Shown here piece by piece: positions 26,633 through 37,418 of a stretch of DNA of 64,000 nt. Positions within the stretch are counted from its first letter, which is position 1. Every line of letters starts with the position of its first letter. Under the pieces are notes generated by a model, which worked only from the letters and a program-made list of their open reading frames with translations, was not told the origin of the DNA and searched no databases. This DNA is from Streptomyces albidus (ex Kaewkla and Franco 2022) (GTDB lineage Bacteria > Actinomycetota > Actinomycetes > Streptomycetales > Streptomycetaceae). The position numbers and the translations under genes are program-made. The stretch lies in assembly GCF_013870515.1 (NCBI RefSeq), contig NZ_JACBXA010000004.1, positions 38,652 through 102,651 on the forward strand. Direction: 5' to 3'.

Positions 26633-27898
26633 CTACCGGGACGGCCTGCTGCGCCCGAAGCCGATCGTGGGGACCGCCCGGCGCAGCGGCCCCGGAGGAC
26701 CGCAGCCGGTGAGGACCGCGTCGAGGAAGGCGTAGCTCCCGCCGCTGCCGGTGCTCTCCTGGGTACGGGGCCGGGCCTGGCGCCACCAGGCGGCGATCTC
26801 GGGCCAGCCGGGCGCCGAGAGCGAGCCCCCGAACTCCTGCACCGACAGCGCCGCGGTCAGACCCGCGAAGGCCAGCCGGTCGGCGAGCGGCCAGCCGGCG
26901 AGCGACGCCACGACGAAGCCCGCGACGAAGACGTCCCCCGCTCCAGTGGTGTCCAGTGCCTCGACGGGGATGGCGGGGATGTCCGCCGTCTCGCCCGTGG
27001 CGGAGTCGACGGCGTAGCTGCCCTGCGAGCCGAGCGTGACCACTGCCAGGGGGACCCGCTCGGCGAGTGCCCGGGCGGCGGTGCGCGGGCAGTCGGTGCC
27101 GGTGTAGCGCATGGCCTCCTGCGCGTTGGGCAGGAACGCCTCGCAGTGGGCCAGGTCCGGCAGCGCCGAGAGGTCCCAGCGCCCGGTGTCGTCCCAGCCG
27201 ACGTCGGCGAAGATGCGGCTGCCCCGCCGGGCGGCGGTGGCGATCCACTCCTGGCCCTCGCCGGGAACCAGCGAGGTCACGCAGGCGCGGGCGCGGGGCG
27301 GGCAGTCGGAGGTCGCGCGGTCGCCGGCGGCATCGCCCCCGGATCCTCCGAGAGGAACGCCGCCGGGCCCGAAGCCCGCGTGGGAGGCCGCACTCTCCTT
27401 GGGCGGCGCCTCGTGGCCGTGGGAGATCATCGTCCGCTCGCCCTCGTACGCCATGGAGACCGTCACGGGCGAGTGCCAGCCGGGGACGGTGTGGGAGGGG
27501 GCGAGGTCGATGCCCTCCCCTTTCTCGAGGGCCTCGCGGCAGTAGTCCCCGTACATGTCGTCGCCGAACGCGGCGGCGAGCGAGGTGCGCAGGCCGAGCC
27601 GGGCCAGGGCGGTGGCCATGTTGGCCACGCCGCCGGGGCTCGACCCCATTCCGCGTGCCCAGGACTCGGTGCCGCGTACGGGAGCGGAGTCCAGTCCGGT
27701 GAAGATGATGTCGAGGAAGACCGTGCCGGTCAGATAGACGTCGCAGGCCGGATCGCCGGGGACCCGGAGTGCGTCGAGCGGGTCGAAGGCGTGGCCGGGA
27801 CGGACGTCGGCGTGCCCCTGATGGGTCTCGTGCGCACGCTTCAGTCCCTCCGCACTGTTGCCTGGACCGTCTGTTCCCTGCCCCGCGCCCGTACTCAC
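26633..27898 (-). CDS. PfkB-family carbohydrate kinase
   Basis: This 421-residue kinase shows the PfkB GGVANMATALARLG signature (near residue 90) and the C-terminal DTTGAGDVFVAGF catalytic motif with its Asp base (near residue 320). It phosphorylates a sugar or nucleoside; the specificity is not readable. A Gly/Ser/Pro-rich insert (about residues 175-210) and a long N-terminal extension make it larger than the roughly 310-residue norm. The GTG at 27898 has AAGGAG 6 bases upstream. A direct repeat GGTGTA lies about 35 bases before the start and may be regulatory. It stands between phoH and the glucarate dehydratase-like gene, possibly as part of sugar metabolism. Confidence 0.88.
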   Translation of the reverse strand: MSTGAGQGTDGPGNSAEGLKRAHETHQGHADVRPGHAFDPLDALRVPGDPACDVYLTGTVFLDIIFTGLDSAPVRGTESWARGMGSSPGGVANMATALARLGLRTSLAAAFGDDMYGDYCREALEKGEGIDLAPSHTVPGWHSPVTVSMAYEGERTMISHGHEAPPKESAASHAGFGPGGVPLGGSGGDAAGDRATSDCPPRARACVTSLVPGEGQEWIATAARRGSRIFADVGWDDTGRWDLSALPDLAHCEAFLPNAQEAMRYTGTDCPRTAARALAERVPLAVVTLGSQGSYAVDSATGETADIPAIPVEALDTTGAGDVFVAGFVVASLAGWPLADRLAFAGLTAALSVQEFGGSLSAPGWPEIAAWWRQARPRTQESTGSGGSYAFLDAVLTGCGPPGPLRRAVPTIGFGRSRPSR

Positions 27899-28249
27899 CG
27901 TGGACTCCTTCGACACCGTCGCTGCTTCGACTGGTGTATCCGGTGTACCGCGTCGGTGCGGCCCCGGGCCAACCGCGCCACGTGCGGCGGCATGCATCGG
28001 GCGTACGGCCACTCATGTGCACGCAGCCCTTCCCGGGTGGATCAGGAGGGCTGCCCTGGCTGGGACGTCAGGCGTCGCAGTGGTCGTGGCAGCGGACCGG
28101 GGTGCCCGCCGGAACCCCCGGAGGAGTGAGGCGGCGCCGGCCGCGGGAGCCGTTACGTCCGTCGCGTCCACGGTTCTGCGCACCTCGTGCTGCTCCGGCC
28201 TCCTCCGTGCCTCCGGTCTTCGGGCAGCCGGGTGTGCGGGAGTTGAGGG
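27899..28249. other. Intergenic region upstream of the PfkB kinase
   Basis: These 350 bases hold the presumed kinase promoter, with GGTGTA repeated at 27933 and 27942 on the plus strand. The remainder is GC-rich and shows no convincing gene or clear terminator for the dehydratase operon. Long frames on both strands here have no recognisable domain. Confidence 0.45.
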
Positions 28250-29542
28250 TCACCAGCGGGGGAGAGTGGGACTGATCCAGCCGGGGTCGGCCTTGCGCAT
28301 GGCCGCTGCGTCGTCGCGGTCGCGCATCGTGCCGTCGTCCTGGAGCCAGCGCTCGTGCAGGGCGGCGAGCCTGTCGCGGTCGAGTTCGACGCCGAGACCT
28401 GGTGCGTCGCCTACGTCGACGCACCCGTCGCGGAAGGTCAGCCGCCGTGTGAGGACGTCCTCGGTCTGCCACGGGTAGTGGCTGTCGCAGGCGTAGTCGA
28501 GGTTGGGGACGGTCGCGGCGACGTGGGTCATCGCCGCGAGGCTGATTCCCAGATGGGTGTTGGAGTGCATGGAGAGGCCGACGCCGAACGTGCGGCACAC
28601 GGCGGCCAGTTCGCGCGTGCGGGCGAGGCCGCCCCAGTAGTGGTGGTCGCTCAGGACGACCTGGACGGCGCCGGTGGCGAACGCCTCGGGGACCTCGGGG
28701 AAGGTCGTCACGCACATGTTGGTCGCCAGGGGGACGCCGGCCTCCTCGGCGACCTCCGCCATGCCCGGCGTACCGGTGGTCGGGTCCTCCAAGTACTGGA
28801 GTACGTCGCGGAGTTCGGCGGCGACCTTCAGCGACGTCGCCACGGACCAGACGCCGTTGGGGTCGAGCCTGAGCGGCGCGCCGGGGAACGCCTCGGCCAG
28901 CGCCCGTACGGCGGCGATCTCCTGCGCGGGTTCGTGGACGCCGCCCTTGAGCTTGAAGGAGCGGAAACCGTAGTCGCGGACGAAGCGGCGGGCCTGCTCG
29001 ACGATCCCGGCAGGGTCGACGGCCTCGCCCCAGTCGTCCGGCTCGCCCTCGCCGCCGGGGTGCTGTGCCCAGCGGTAGAAGAGGTAGGCGCTGTATTCGA
29101 CGCGGTCGCGCACCTTGTGCCCGAGCAACGCGTGCACGGGCAGGCCCTTGGCCTTGCCGAGAACGTCGAGGAAGGCGACCTCGAAGGCTGAGGCGACCGA
29201 GAGCCGGAGCTTGTCGGCCGTCTGGACGCCGCGGGTCCCGCCGACGTCGAAGGCGTCATGGACGCGCGACGAGGCGACCTCGAAGGTGGCAGCGAGTGCG
29301 AACAGGCCGTTCAGATCGCTGACTTGGCGCCCCGGCAGGGCGTTCGCCAACGGCCGGGCGAGCTCGAGGTACTTGCTGTCGCCGTAGGTCTCGCCGACGC
29401 CGGTCACTCCGCCGGCCGTGACGACCTCGACGATGAGCCGTGCCGCGTAAGGCTGGTGCACGCCCTGGCTGTTGAGCAGCGGGGGGTCGGAGACGAGGAC
29501 AGGGGTGAGCCGTACTTCGGTGACGGTCAGGTCGGCGGTCAT
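28250..29542 (-). CDS. Enolase-superfamily sugar acid dehydratase, glucarate dehydratase-like
   Basis: This 430-residue protein follows the glucarate dehydratase subgroup: a catalytic Lys in FKLKGG (near residue 208), metal ligands in LDPNG and LEDPT (near residues 235 and 260), and the C-terminal SDHHYWGG and MHSNTHLG segments (near residues 310 and 338), the latter giving the catalytic His. Members dehydrate D-glucarate or related acids to 5-keto-4-deoxy acids. The ATG at 29542 has GGGAG 7 bases upstream. A strong inverted repeat 30 bases before the start suggests local repression. Substrate could be another aldarate. Confidence 0.88.
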   Translation of the reverse strand: MTADLTVTEVRLTPVLVSDPPLLNSQGVHQPYAARLIVEVVTAGGVTGVGETYGDSKYLELARPLANALPGRQVSDLNGLFALAATFEVASSRVHDAFDVGGTRGVQTADKLRLSVASAFEVAFLDVLGKAKGLPVHALLGHKVRDRVEYSAYLFYRWAQHPGGEGEPDDWGEAVDPAGIVEQARRFVRDYGFRSFKLKGGVHEPAQEIAAVRALAEAFPGAPLRLDPNGVWSVATSLKVAAELRDVLQYLEDPTTGTPGMAEVAEEAGVPLATNMCVTTFPEVPEAFATGAVQVVLSDHHYWGGLARTRELAAVCRTFGVGLSMHSNTHLGISLAAMTHVAATVPNLDYACDSHYPWQTEDVLTRRLTFRDGCVDVGDAPGLGVELDRDRLAALHERWLQDDGTMRDRDDAAAMRKADPGWISPTLPRW

Positions 29543-29571
29543 GCGGCGGCTCCCTGTCATGGCTCCTGCTG

Positions 29572-29604
29572 TCTCCGTACATAGATGCTGTCTACGTACG
29601 GAGA
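29572..29604. promoter_or_regulatory. Near-perfect 14-bp inverted repeat before the dehydratase gene
   Basis: The arms TCTCCGTACATAGA and TCTACGTACGGAGA are complementary at 13 of 14 positions around a 5-base centre. It lies 30 bases before the dehydratase ATG and is AT-richer than its surroundings, as expected for an operator of a GntR- or IclR-type sugar-acid regulator. No such regulator gene is adjacent in this window. Confidence 0.65.
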
Positions 29605-29673
29605 TGGAGGCTATGGAGGTGAACGCCGAGGGTCAAGACTTCGCGCCGCTCCGGCTGCCTCCCGGACGCAGAA

Positions 29674-29705
29674 CGCCGCCCGCCCGGAGACCGGTGCGGG
29701 CGGCG
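29674..29705 (-). terminator. Hairpin after the antiporter gene
   Basis: A perfect 10-bp stem (CGCCGCCCGC / GCGGGCGGCG) with a 12-base loop starts 22 bases after the antiporter stop at 29728. It has no T-run, in line with Streptomyces terminators. Confidence 0.65.
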
Positions 29706-29727
29706 AGTCGACGGGCCGGATGCCGCG

Positions 29728-31074
29728 TCATCTGTGCGTGCGGGCGGACCCGGCTCCTTCCGTCGAACCGGACTCCTCGCGCTCCCCGGCGTCCGGCGCC
29801 GGATCCGCCGGGGCCTCCCCAGCGTCCGAGGCGTTACGCGCCCCTTCGGCCTTCGCCGTCCCTCCGGCTCCGAACTCCGCCTCGTCGGGCGAGGACTTCG
29901 GCCGGGACTTCGAAAGAAACTTCGGCTGGGACTTCGATCCGGCCGAGAAGCCGAGGCGGCGGGCGACCGGTTCGGCCCAGCGCGCGGCGAGCGGTCCGAC
30001 GATGACGAGGATGAGGACGTACGCGGTGGCCAGCGGGCCGATGCGCGGCTCCGCCCCCGCAGCGAGCCCGGCGATGACGATGGAGAACTCGCCCCGTGCC
30101 ACCAGCGTCCCCCCTGCTCGCCATCGGCCGGCCGGCCTGATGCCCGCGCGGCGCGCCGCGTACCAGCCGGTGGCGATCTTCGTGAGGGCGGTGACGACGG
30201 CGAGGATCAGCGCAGGCACGAGGACGGGCGGAATCTGCGAGGGCTCGGTGGACAGGCCGAAGAAGACGAAGAAGACCGCCGCGAACAGATCGCGCAGCGG
30301 GGTCAGCAGACTGTGCGCACCTTCGGCGACCTCGTCGGACAGGGCGATGCCGACGAGGAAGGCGCCCACGGCCGCGGAGACCTGGAGCTCCTGGGCGATT
30401 CCGGCCACCAGGAGCGTGAGCCCGAGCACGACCAGCAGGAGCATCTCGGCGTTGTCGGAGGAGACCACGCGGCTGATCAGACGGCCGTGCCGGAGCGCCA
30501 CATAGAGCACGGCGCCGACCGTGCCGAGGGAGATCAGCAGCGTCAGCGCACCGCCGGCCAGGCTCACGCCCGCGAGAAGGGCGGTGAGGATCGGCAGATA
30601 CACGGCCATGGCCAGGTCCTCGATGACGAGCACTCCGAGGACGACGGGCGTCTCACGGTTGCCGAGGCGGCCGAGGTCGCCGAGGACCTTGGCAATGACG
30701 CCGGAGGAGGAGATCCAGGTGACCCCGCCCAGGACGACCGCCGCGACGGGCCCCCAGCCGAGGATGAGCGCGGCCGCCGCGCCCGGCACCGCGTTGAGCG
30801 CGAAGTCGACCACTCCGGAGGGGTATTGGGTCTTGAGGTTGGTGACGAGTTCGGAGGCGCTGTACTCCAGGCCGAGCAGGAGGAGCAGCAGGATGACGCC
30901 GATCTCGGCGCCGGTGGCGACGAATTCCTCGCTGGCCTGGAGGGGCAGGAGGCCTCCGTGGCCGAAGGCGAGCCCGGCGAGCAGATAGAGGGGGATGGGC
31001 GAGAAGCCCACGCGTCCGGCGAAGCGTCCGAGGAGTCCCAGGGCGAGGATGATCGCCCCGAGTTCGATGAGCAT
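29728..31074 (-). CDS. Cation:proton antiporter (CPA/KefB-like)
   Basis: This 448-residue membrane protein has about twelve hydrophobic segments of the Na+/H+ exchanger fold, with FSPIPLYLLAGLAFG at the first re-entrant segment, LLLLLLGLEYSASEL near residue 75, and VGAFLVGIALSDE near residue 255. A charged cytosolic tail (residues about 385-448) rich in Lys, Glu and Ser follows, without an RCK/TrkA domain. The ATG at 31074 was chosen because the longer upstream frame is antisense to the acetyltransferase gene. Ion specificity (Na+ or K+) is not readable. Confidence 0.9.
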   Translation of the reverse strand: MLIELGAIILALGLLGRFAGRVGFSPIPLYLLAGLAFGHGGLLPLQASEEFVATGAEIGVILLLLLLGLEYSASELVTNLKTQYPSGVVDFALNAVPGAAAALILGWGPVAAVVLGGVTWISSSGVIAKVLGDLGRLGNRETPVVLGVLVIEDLAMAVYLPILTALLAGVSLAGGALTLLISLGTVGAVLYVALRHGRLISRVVSSDNAEMLLLVVLGLTLLVAGIAQELQVSAAVGAFLVGIALSDEVAEGAHSLLTPLRDLFAAVFFVFFGLSTEPSQIPPVLVPALILAVVTALTKIATGWYAARRAGIRPAGRWRAGGTLVARGEFSIVIAGLAAGAEPRIGPLATAYVLILVIVGPLAARWAEPVARRLGFSAGSKSQPKFLSKSRPKSSPDEAEFGAGGTAKAEGARNASDAGEAPADPAPDAGEREESGSTEGAGSARTHR

Positions 31075-31086
31075 GGCGGTAGTGCT

Positions 31087-31452
31087 GTGGCGCTGGTCTC
31101 CTTCGCGGGGATCGGCGCCGCCCCCGAGGAGAACTTCGCCTCCCGCGGCTGGAGCGCCCGGGAGTGGGCCGGGGCACGTGAACGGCTCGCCGCACGCGGC
31201 TGGCTGGACTCCTCCGGCAAGGCCACCGACCGCGGCCGGCGCAAACGTGAGGAGATCGAGCGGCGTACGGACGAACTGGCCGCCGCGCCGTACCGCGCGC
31301 TGGGCGCCGAGGGCTGCGCACGGCTGGCGGAGGGGGTCGCTCCCGTACTGGGCGCCGTACTTCAGGCCGGGATGCTGCCGGCGCAGTCGACGCTGGGGAT
31401 CCTGACGGTGCCGGCACCGGGGCCGCGTGAACCGGAGGCGGTCCAGGCGTGA
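31087..31452 (+). pseudogene. 5'-truncated SCO6745/SalK-like helix-turn-helix family remnant
   Basis: The frame encodes only the C-terminal ~120 residues of a protein that is normally about 290. It shows ENFASRGWSAREW, the ERLAARGWLD helix and ERRTDELAAAPYRALGAEG, in the family order. The remainder of the gene is missing because the antiporter gene, reading the other way, occupies the upstream sequence. No ribosome site precedes the GTG at 31087. I read it as a deletion remnant left when the antiporter segment was joined here, although a short expressed product cannot be excluded. Family recall is from memory. Confidence 0.6.
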
Positions 31453-31506
31453 GGTGAGTGACGGCCGGGGCTGGTGTGATGCCGGAACCCGCGTGAGGAT
31501 GGCCGG

Positions 31507-32040
31507 GTGGTCACGGTCGAGACACCTCGCCTGATTCTGCGCCGCTGGCGGGATGAAGACGTCCCGGCACTCGCCGCAGTCAACGCCGACCCCGAGGTGA
31601 TGCGGTGGATCGGTGACGGCTCGGCACTCGACGAGCCGCAGACCCGCTCCAGGATCGAGGCGATGGAGCAGGAGTGGGAGGCGAAGGGGCACGGCCTCTT
31701 CGCCGTCGAGGTCCGGGCGACGGCTCAACTCGCGGGCTTCACCGGCCTGTCGGTGCCGCTCTTCCTGCCCGAGATCCTGCCGGCGGTCGAGATCGGATGG
31801 CGGCTGGGAAGGTCCTTCTGGGGCAGGGGGCTGGCGATCGAGGCAGCTGCGGCCGTGATGCGGTTCGGGTTCCGCGACCGCGGTCTGGAGGAGATCGTGA
31901 GCATCGCCCAGGTCGGCAACGACGCGTCGGAACGCGTCATGGAGAAACTGGGGATGCGCGTGGCGAGAGAGCTCGAGGTCGCGGACCGGCCGGTCCGGGT
32001 GCACGTGCTGACCAGAGGCGAGTACGAGGCGGCGCGATGA
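31507..32040 (+). CDS. GNAT N-acetyltransferase (RimJ/RimL type)
   Basis: This 177-residue protein has the RimJ/RimL-type layout: TPRLILRRWRDEDVPAL at the start, VEIGWRLGRSFWGRGLAIEA (near residue 95, with the acetyl-CoA pyrophosphate loop in RSFWGRGLA) and VMEKLGMRV (near residue 145). It should transfer an acetyl group from acetyl-CoA to an amine, perhaps a protein N-terminus or an antibiotic. The GTG at 31507 gives the family's normal N-terminus. It is followed by argR on the opposite strand. Confidence 0.9.
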   Translation: MVTVETPRLILRRWRDEDVPALAAVNADPEVMRWIGDGSALDEPQTRSRIEAMEQEWEAKGHGLFAVEVRATAQLAGFTGLSVPLFLPEILPAVEIGWRLGRSFWGRGLAIEAAAAVMRFGFRDRGLEEIVSIAQVGNDASERVMEKLGMRVARELEVADRPVRVHVLTRGEYEAAR

Positions 32041-32174
32041 AGCGCTGCCCGGCCCGCGTGTGAGCGCCGGCCGTCATCAACACCGCGGACGGGCGCCCGA
32101 GTTCAGGGAGGGCATCTCCGTAAGGCCGCTCCTCCCCCGTCGGGCCGATGCGGTGTTCGTTCCGGTGCCGGCCT

Positions 32175-32729
32175 CTAGTGCTCCTTCTGAGCCAGGCTCA
32201 GCAGATGGCCCGCCAGCGCCTGTCCCCCGTCCGGGGCACGGCTGATGAGCAGCAGCGTGTCGTCTCCGGCGATGGTGCCGATGATGTCGTGCACGCCGGC
32301 CTGGTCGATGGCCGAGGCGAGGAACTGCGCGGCGCCCGGAGGGGTGCGCAGGACCACCAGGTTCGCCGACGCCTCGGCGGAGATGAGGAGTTCACCCGCG
32401 AGACGGGCCATGCGGGCCTCGCTTGCGGACTCCCCCAACGGCGCCTTGGGCGTGCGGTCGCCGCCCTCGCTCGGCACCGCGTAGATCAGCTCGCCGCCCG
32501 TGTTGCGGATCTTCACCGCACCCAGCTCGTCCAGGTCACGGGAGAGCGTGGCCTGGGTGACGGAGAGCCCGTCGTCGGCGAGGAGCTTGGCGAGCTGACT
32601 CTGCGAGCGGACCGGCTGACGGTTGAGAATGTCGACGATCCGGCGGTGCCTTGCCGTGCGGGTCTGCGGTACGGCCTGGCCCCCGTAACCGTTTCCCAGC
32701 TCCTGCTCGTGCGCGTACCCCTCGGTCAT
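32175..32729 (-). CDS. argR: Arginine repressor ArgR
   Basis: This 184-residue protein has the N-terminal winged helix-turn-helix ([19 protein letters not shown] and [19 protein letters not shown], residues about 25-75) and the C-terminal oligomerisation/arginine-binding domain with [12 protein letters not shown] near residue 150. As an arginine-dependent hexamer it represses arginine genes through ARG boxes. It is the last gene of argC-J-B-D-R, 19 bases after the argD stop. Confidence 0.97.
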   Translation of the reverse strand: MTEGYAHEQELGNGYGGQAVPQTRTARHRRIVDILNRQPVRSQSQLAKLLADDGLSVTQATLSRDLDELGAVKIRNTGGELIYAVPSEGGDRTPKAPLGESASEARMARLAGELLISAEASANLVVLRTPPGAAQFLASAIDQAGVHDIIGTIAGDDTLLLISRAPDGGQALAGHLLSLAQKEH

Positions 32730-32748
32730 CGCCCCGATCCCCTCCGGC

Positions 32749-34020
32749 TCATCGGCTCGTACTCCCGCCGTCCGCCGCGTCCAGGACTCCGGGCAGGGCT
32801 CGGACGAGGGCGTCCACCTCGTCCTCGGTGACGATCAGCGGAGGCGCGAGCCGTACGACATCCGGCGCGACCGCGTTGACCAGGAACCCAGCGTCCTGAG
32901 CCGCTTGCTGCACTTGAGGTGCGACGGGCTCGGTGAGCACGATACCCAGCAGCAGTCCGGTACCGCGGACCCGCTCGACGAGCGGATGTCCGATCGACCA
33001 GATCGCGTCACGCAGTCGCGCCCCCAACCGCCCCGCCCGTACGGGCAGATCCTCCTCCTCCAGGGTCTCCAGCACCGCGAGGGCCGCCGCGCACGAGACC
33101 GGGTTGCCGCCGAAGGTGGAGCCGTGCTGACCGGGTGTGAGGAGCCCGGCCGCCTCGCCGAAGAGCATGGTCGCTCCCAGCGGCAGCCCGCCGCCGAGTC
33201 CCTTCGCGAGGGTGATGATGTCCGCTTCCACACCCTGCGCCTGGGAGGCGAACCAGTGGCCGGTACGTCCGATACCTGTCTGGATCTCGTCCATGACGAG
33301 CAGCGTGCCGGTGGCCCGGGTGATCTCGCGGGCCGCGGTGAGATAGCCCTGTGGCGGTACGACGACGCCGTTCTCCCCCTGCACGGGTTCGAGGATGACG
33401 AGCGCGGTGTCGGTGGTGACGGCTGCGCGGAGGGCTTCGGTGTCGCCGTACGGCACGTGTGTGACGTCGCCGGGCAGCGGTTCGAACGGCGCCTGCTTCG
33501 CGGGCTGTCCGGTCAGGGCGAGAGCGCCCATGGTGCGGCCGTGGAAGCCGCCTTCGGTCGCGACCATGTGGGTGCGGCCGGTGCGGCGGCCTGCCTTGAC
33601 CGCGGCTTCGACGGCCTCCGCACCCGAGTTGCAGAAGTAGACGCGTCCGGGCCGCCCGGCCAGTTCCAGCAGCCGTTCGGCGAGTGCGACCGGAGGCTCG
33701 GCGATGAAGAGGTTGGAGACGTGGCCGAGCGTGGCGATCTGCTCCGAGACGGCCCGTACGACCGCGGGATGGGCGGTGCCCAGCGCGTTGACGGCGATGC
33801 CGCCGACGAAGTCCGTGTAGGCGTTGCCCTGCGCATCCCAGAGAGTGGCGCCCTCACCGTGCGTCAGCGGGATGCGAGGCGTGCCGTAGTTGTCCATCAG
33901 CGCGGACTGCCAGCGCCGGGTGAGCTCGGAGTTGGCGGCCCCCGCCTTGTCGGCTGCCTCGTCCTCGGCCGGGTTCGCTGGGCCGTTCGCTGCGCCGCCG
34001 GCCGCGTCTGTCGCTGTCAT
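32749..34020 (-). CDS. argD: Acetylornithine aminotransferase
   Basis: This 423-residue class III PLP aminotransferase carries the PLP lysine in [15 protein letters not shown] (near residue 270), the [11 protein letters not shown] motif near residue 240 and [13 protein letters not shown] near residue 128. It makes N-acetylornithine from N-acetylglutamate semialdehyde. The ATG at 34020 overlaps the argB stop as ATGA. The Ala/Asp-rich first 25 residues are variable. Confidence 0.97.
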   Translation of the reverse strand: MTATDAAGGAANGPANPAEDEAADKAGAANSELTRRWQSALMDNYGTPRIPLTHGEGATLWDAQGNAYTDFVGGIAVNALGTAHPAVVRAVSEQIATLGHVSNLFIAEPPVALAERLLELAGRPGRVYFCNSGAEAVEAAVKAGRRTGRTHMVATEGGFHGRTMGALALTGQPAKQAPFEPLPGDVTHVPYGDTEALRAAVTTDTALVILEPVQGENGVVVPPQGYLTAAREITRATGTLLVMDEIQTGIGRTGHWFASQAQGVEADIITLAKGLGGGLPLGATMLFGEAAGLLTPGQHGSTFGGNPVSCAAALAVLETLEEEDLPVRAGRLGARLRDAIWSIGHPLVERVRGTGLLLGIVLTEPVAPQVQQAAQDAGFLVNAVAPDVVRLAPPLIVTEDEVDALVRALPGVLDAADGGSTSR

Positions 34021-34961
34021 GGCGTGGGCTCCCCCTCGCGCTTGTCCGGCACGACCATGGTGCCGATGCCTTCGTCGGTGAAGATCTCCAGCAGGATGGA
34101 GTGCTGTACGCGGCCGTCCAGGACGCGTGCGGTGCGCACCCCGTTGCGTACGGCGTGCAGACAGCCCTCCATCTTCGGGACCATGCCGCTCGCCAGATCC
34201 GGGAGCAGCTTCTCCAGCTCGGTGGCCGTGAGTTCGCTGATGACCTCGTCGCTGTCCGGCCAGTCCGCGTAGAGGCCCTCGACGTCGGTGAGCACCATCA
34301 GCGTCTCGGCCCCCAGCGCCGCGGCGAGGGCCGCGGCGGCGGTGTCGGCGTTGACGTTGTAGACACCCGTGCCGTCGCTCCCGTCCCCGGCCTCGTCAGC
34401 GCTGCGGGCGATGGAGGAGATGACGGGGATCCGCCCGTCGTCCAGCAGCGCCCGGATCGCGCCGGTCTCGATGCTGTCGATCTCCCCGACCCGGCCTATG
34501 TCGACCAGCTCGCCGTCGACATTCGCGTAGCGCTTGGTGGCCGCCATGATGTGCGCGTCCTCGCCGGTCATGCCGACGGCCAGGGGACCGTGCTGGTTGA
34601 GCAGGTTGACCAGCTCTCGCTGCACCTGTCCGGCCAGCACCATCCGTACGACGTCCATCGTCTCCGGAGTGGTCACCCGCAAGCCGGCCTTGAACTCCGA
34701 CTCCAGGCCGAGCCGTTCCAGCTGCGCGCTGATCTGCGGGCCGCCGCCGTGCACGACGACGGGACGGAGCCCGGCCTGCCGCAGGAAGACGACGTCCTGG
34801 GCGAAGGCGGCCTTCAGCTCGTCGTCCACCATGGCGTTGCCGCCGAACTTGATGACGACGGTCGCGCCGTTGTGACGGGTCAGCCAGGGCAGGGCCTCGA
34901 TGAGGATCTGCGCCTTGGGCAGTGCGGTGTGCCTGCGGGTGGGATGAAGCGGAGTGCTCAT
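34017..34961 (-). CDS. argB: Acetylglutamate kinase
   Basis: This 314-residue amino-acid kinase family protein has the [10 protein letters not shown] start (near residue 35), VHGGGPQI substrate loop (near residue 70) and [21 protein letters not shown] (near residue 200). It phosphorylates N-acetylglutamate and, being the long type, may be feedback-inhibited by arginine. It overlaps argJ and argD by 4 bases on either side. Confidence 0.97.
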   Translation of the reverse strand: MSTPLHPTRRHTALPKAQILIEALPWLTRHNGATVVIKFGGNAMVDDELKAAFAQDVVFLRQAGLRPVVVHGGGPQISAQLERLGLESEFKAGLRVTTPETMDVVRMVLAGQVQRELVNLLNQHGPLAVGMTGEDAHIMAATKRYANVDGELVDIGRVGEIDSIETGAIRALLDDGRIPVISSIARSADEAGDGSDGTGVYNVNADTAAAALAAALGAETLMVLTDVEGLYADWPDSDEVISELTATELEKLLPDLASGMVPKMEGCLHAVRNGVRTARVLDGRVQHSILLEIFTDEGIGTMVVPDKREGEPTP

Positions 34962-36133
34962 GAGCTGTACGCGCTGTTCTCGTGGACGTAGTCGGCCGTC
35001 AGGTCGTTGGTCCAGATGACCGCGCCCTGATCACCGGCGGCGAGGTCGGCCGTGATGGCGATCTCGCGGTAGCGCATGTCGACCTTGTCCCGGTCCTCGC
35101 CGGCCGCGCCGTTCTGGCAGACCCACACGCCGTTGATGGCGACGTTCAGCGTGCCGGGTTCGAATGCCGCTCCGGTGGTGCCGATCGCGGACAGCACGCG
35201 GCCCCAGTTGGGGTCCTCACCGTGCAGCGCGCACTTGAGGAGGTTGTTGCGGGCGATGGAACGGCCGACCTCGACCGCGTCCTCCTCGCTCGCGGCGCCC
35301 ACCACCTCGATCCGGATGTCCTTGGAGGCACCCTCGGCGTCCCGGATCAGCTGCTGCCCCAGGTCGTCGCACACCGCGCGTACGGCTTCGGCGAACTCCC
35401 CGCGTTCGGGCACCACTTCGGAGGCGCCGGAGGCGAGCAGCAGCACCGTGTCGTTCGTCGACATGCAGCCGTCGGAGTCGACCCGGTCGAAGGTCGTACG
35501 GGTCGCGGCGCGCAGCGCCTCGTCCAGCACCGCCGAGTCGACGTCGGCGTCCGTCGTCAGCACCACCAGCATGGTGGCCAGTCCCGGCGCCAGCATGCCG
35601 GCGCCCTTGGCCATTCCGCCGACGGTCCACGCCCCGGCCTTCCCGGGCCCTGAGCCTCCGCCTTCGCGGACGGCGGTCTTGTGCACCGTGTCCGTGGTCT
35701 TGATGGCGATGGCGGCCTTCTCGCCGCCGTGCGCGGAGAGCTGCCCGGCAGCCTCGCCGATCCCCGGCAGCAGCTTGTCCATGGGCAGCCGGATGCCGAT
35801 CAGGCCCGTGGAGGCGACGGCGATCTCACCGGCGCTGTGACCGAGCACCCGGGCCGCCTCCTCGGCGGTGGCATGGGTGTCCTGGAAGCCCAGCGGGCCC
35901 GTACAGGCGTTGGCGCCACCGGAGTTGAGCACGACGGCGGAGACGGCGCCGCCCTTGAGCACCTGTTCGGACCAGAGCACCGGCGCGGCCTTGACGCGGT
36001 TCGCGGTGAAGACGCCCGCGGCCTCCCGGCGCGGCCCGTCGTTGACGACGAGCGCCAGGTCCGGGCCGCCGCTGTCCTTGATCCCGGCCGCGATGCCCGC
36101 AGCCGTGAACCCCTTCGCCGCTGTCACGCTCAC
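34958..36133 (-). CDS. argJ: Glutamate N-acetyltransferase (ornithine acetyltransferase)
   Basis: This 391-residue Ntn-hydrolase-type enzyme has the autocleavage segment [20 protein letters not shown] near residue 185. The Thr after the Ala at the cleavage point becomes the nucleophile of the beta chain. It recycles the acetyl group from N-acetylornithine to glutamate. The start is the GTG at 36133; it follows argC by about 50 bases and overlaps argB by 4. Confidence 0.96.
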   Translation of the reverse strand: MSVTAAKGFTAAGIAAGIKDSGGPDLALVVNDGPRREAAGVFTANRVKAAPVLWSEQVLKGGAVSAVVLNSGGANACTGPLGFQDTHATAEEAARVLGHSAGEIAVASTGLIGIRLPMDKLLPGIGEAAGQLSAHGGEKAAIAIKTTDTVHKTAVREGGGSGPGKAGAWTVGGMAKGAGMLAPGLATMLVVLTTDADVDSAVLDEALRAATRTTFDRVDSDGCMSTNDTVLLLASGASEVVPERGEFAEAVRAVCDDLGQQLIRDAEGASKDIRIEVVGAASEEDAVEVGRSIARNNLLKCALHGEDPNWGRVLSAIGTTGAAFEPGTLNVAINGVWVCQNGAAGEDRDKVDMRYREIAITADLAAGDQGAVIWTNDLTADYVHENSAYSS

Positions 36134-36185
36134 TCTGCTTCTCCGTTCGCTTCGCCGATGGCCGGTGCCGGGACGTACGCGCCGC

Positions 36186-37267
<1,082 letters not shown>

Positions 37268-37418
37268 AAGGCGGAACGATACAGCTCCGCTCGGCTGTGC
37301 GACCGAGATCTTCAGTTGGCGGACGTTGGCGGACGGACACAGGCCCTCGGTCGTTGAAGCCACGCAGCCTCGGAGGTCGGCCCGAAGCAGAGGGGCACTC
37401 GGTCGCGGAGCCGCGGAG

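Noticed and set aside
26606..28129. 507-codon plus-strand frame opposite the PfkB kinase
   Set aside because: The minus strand encodes clear PfkB motifs; the plus-strand composition is typical of an antisense shadow.
29728..32004. 758-codon frame extending the antiporter upstream
   Set aside because: The added N-terminal 310 codons are antisense to the acetyltransferase and remnant genes and lack family similarity.
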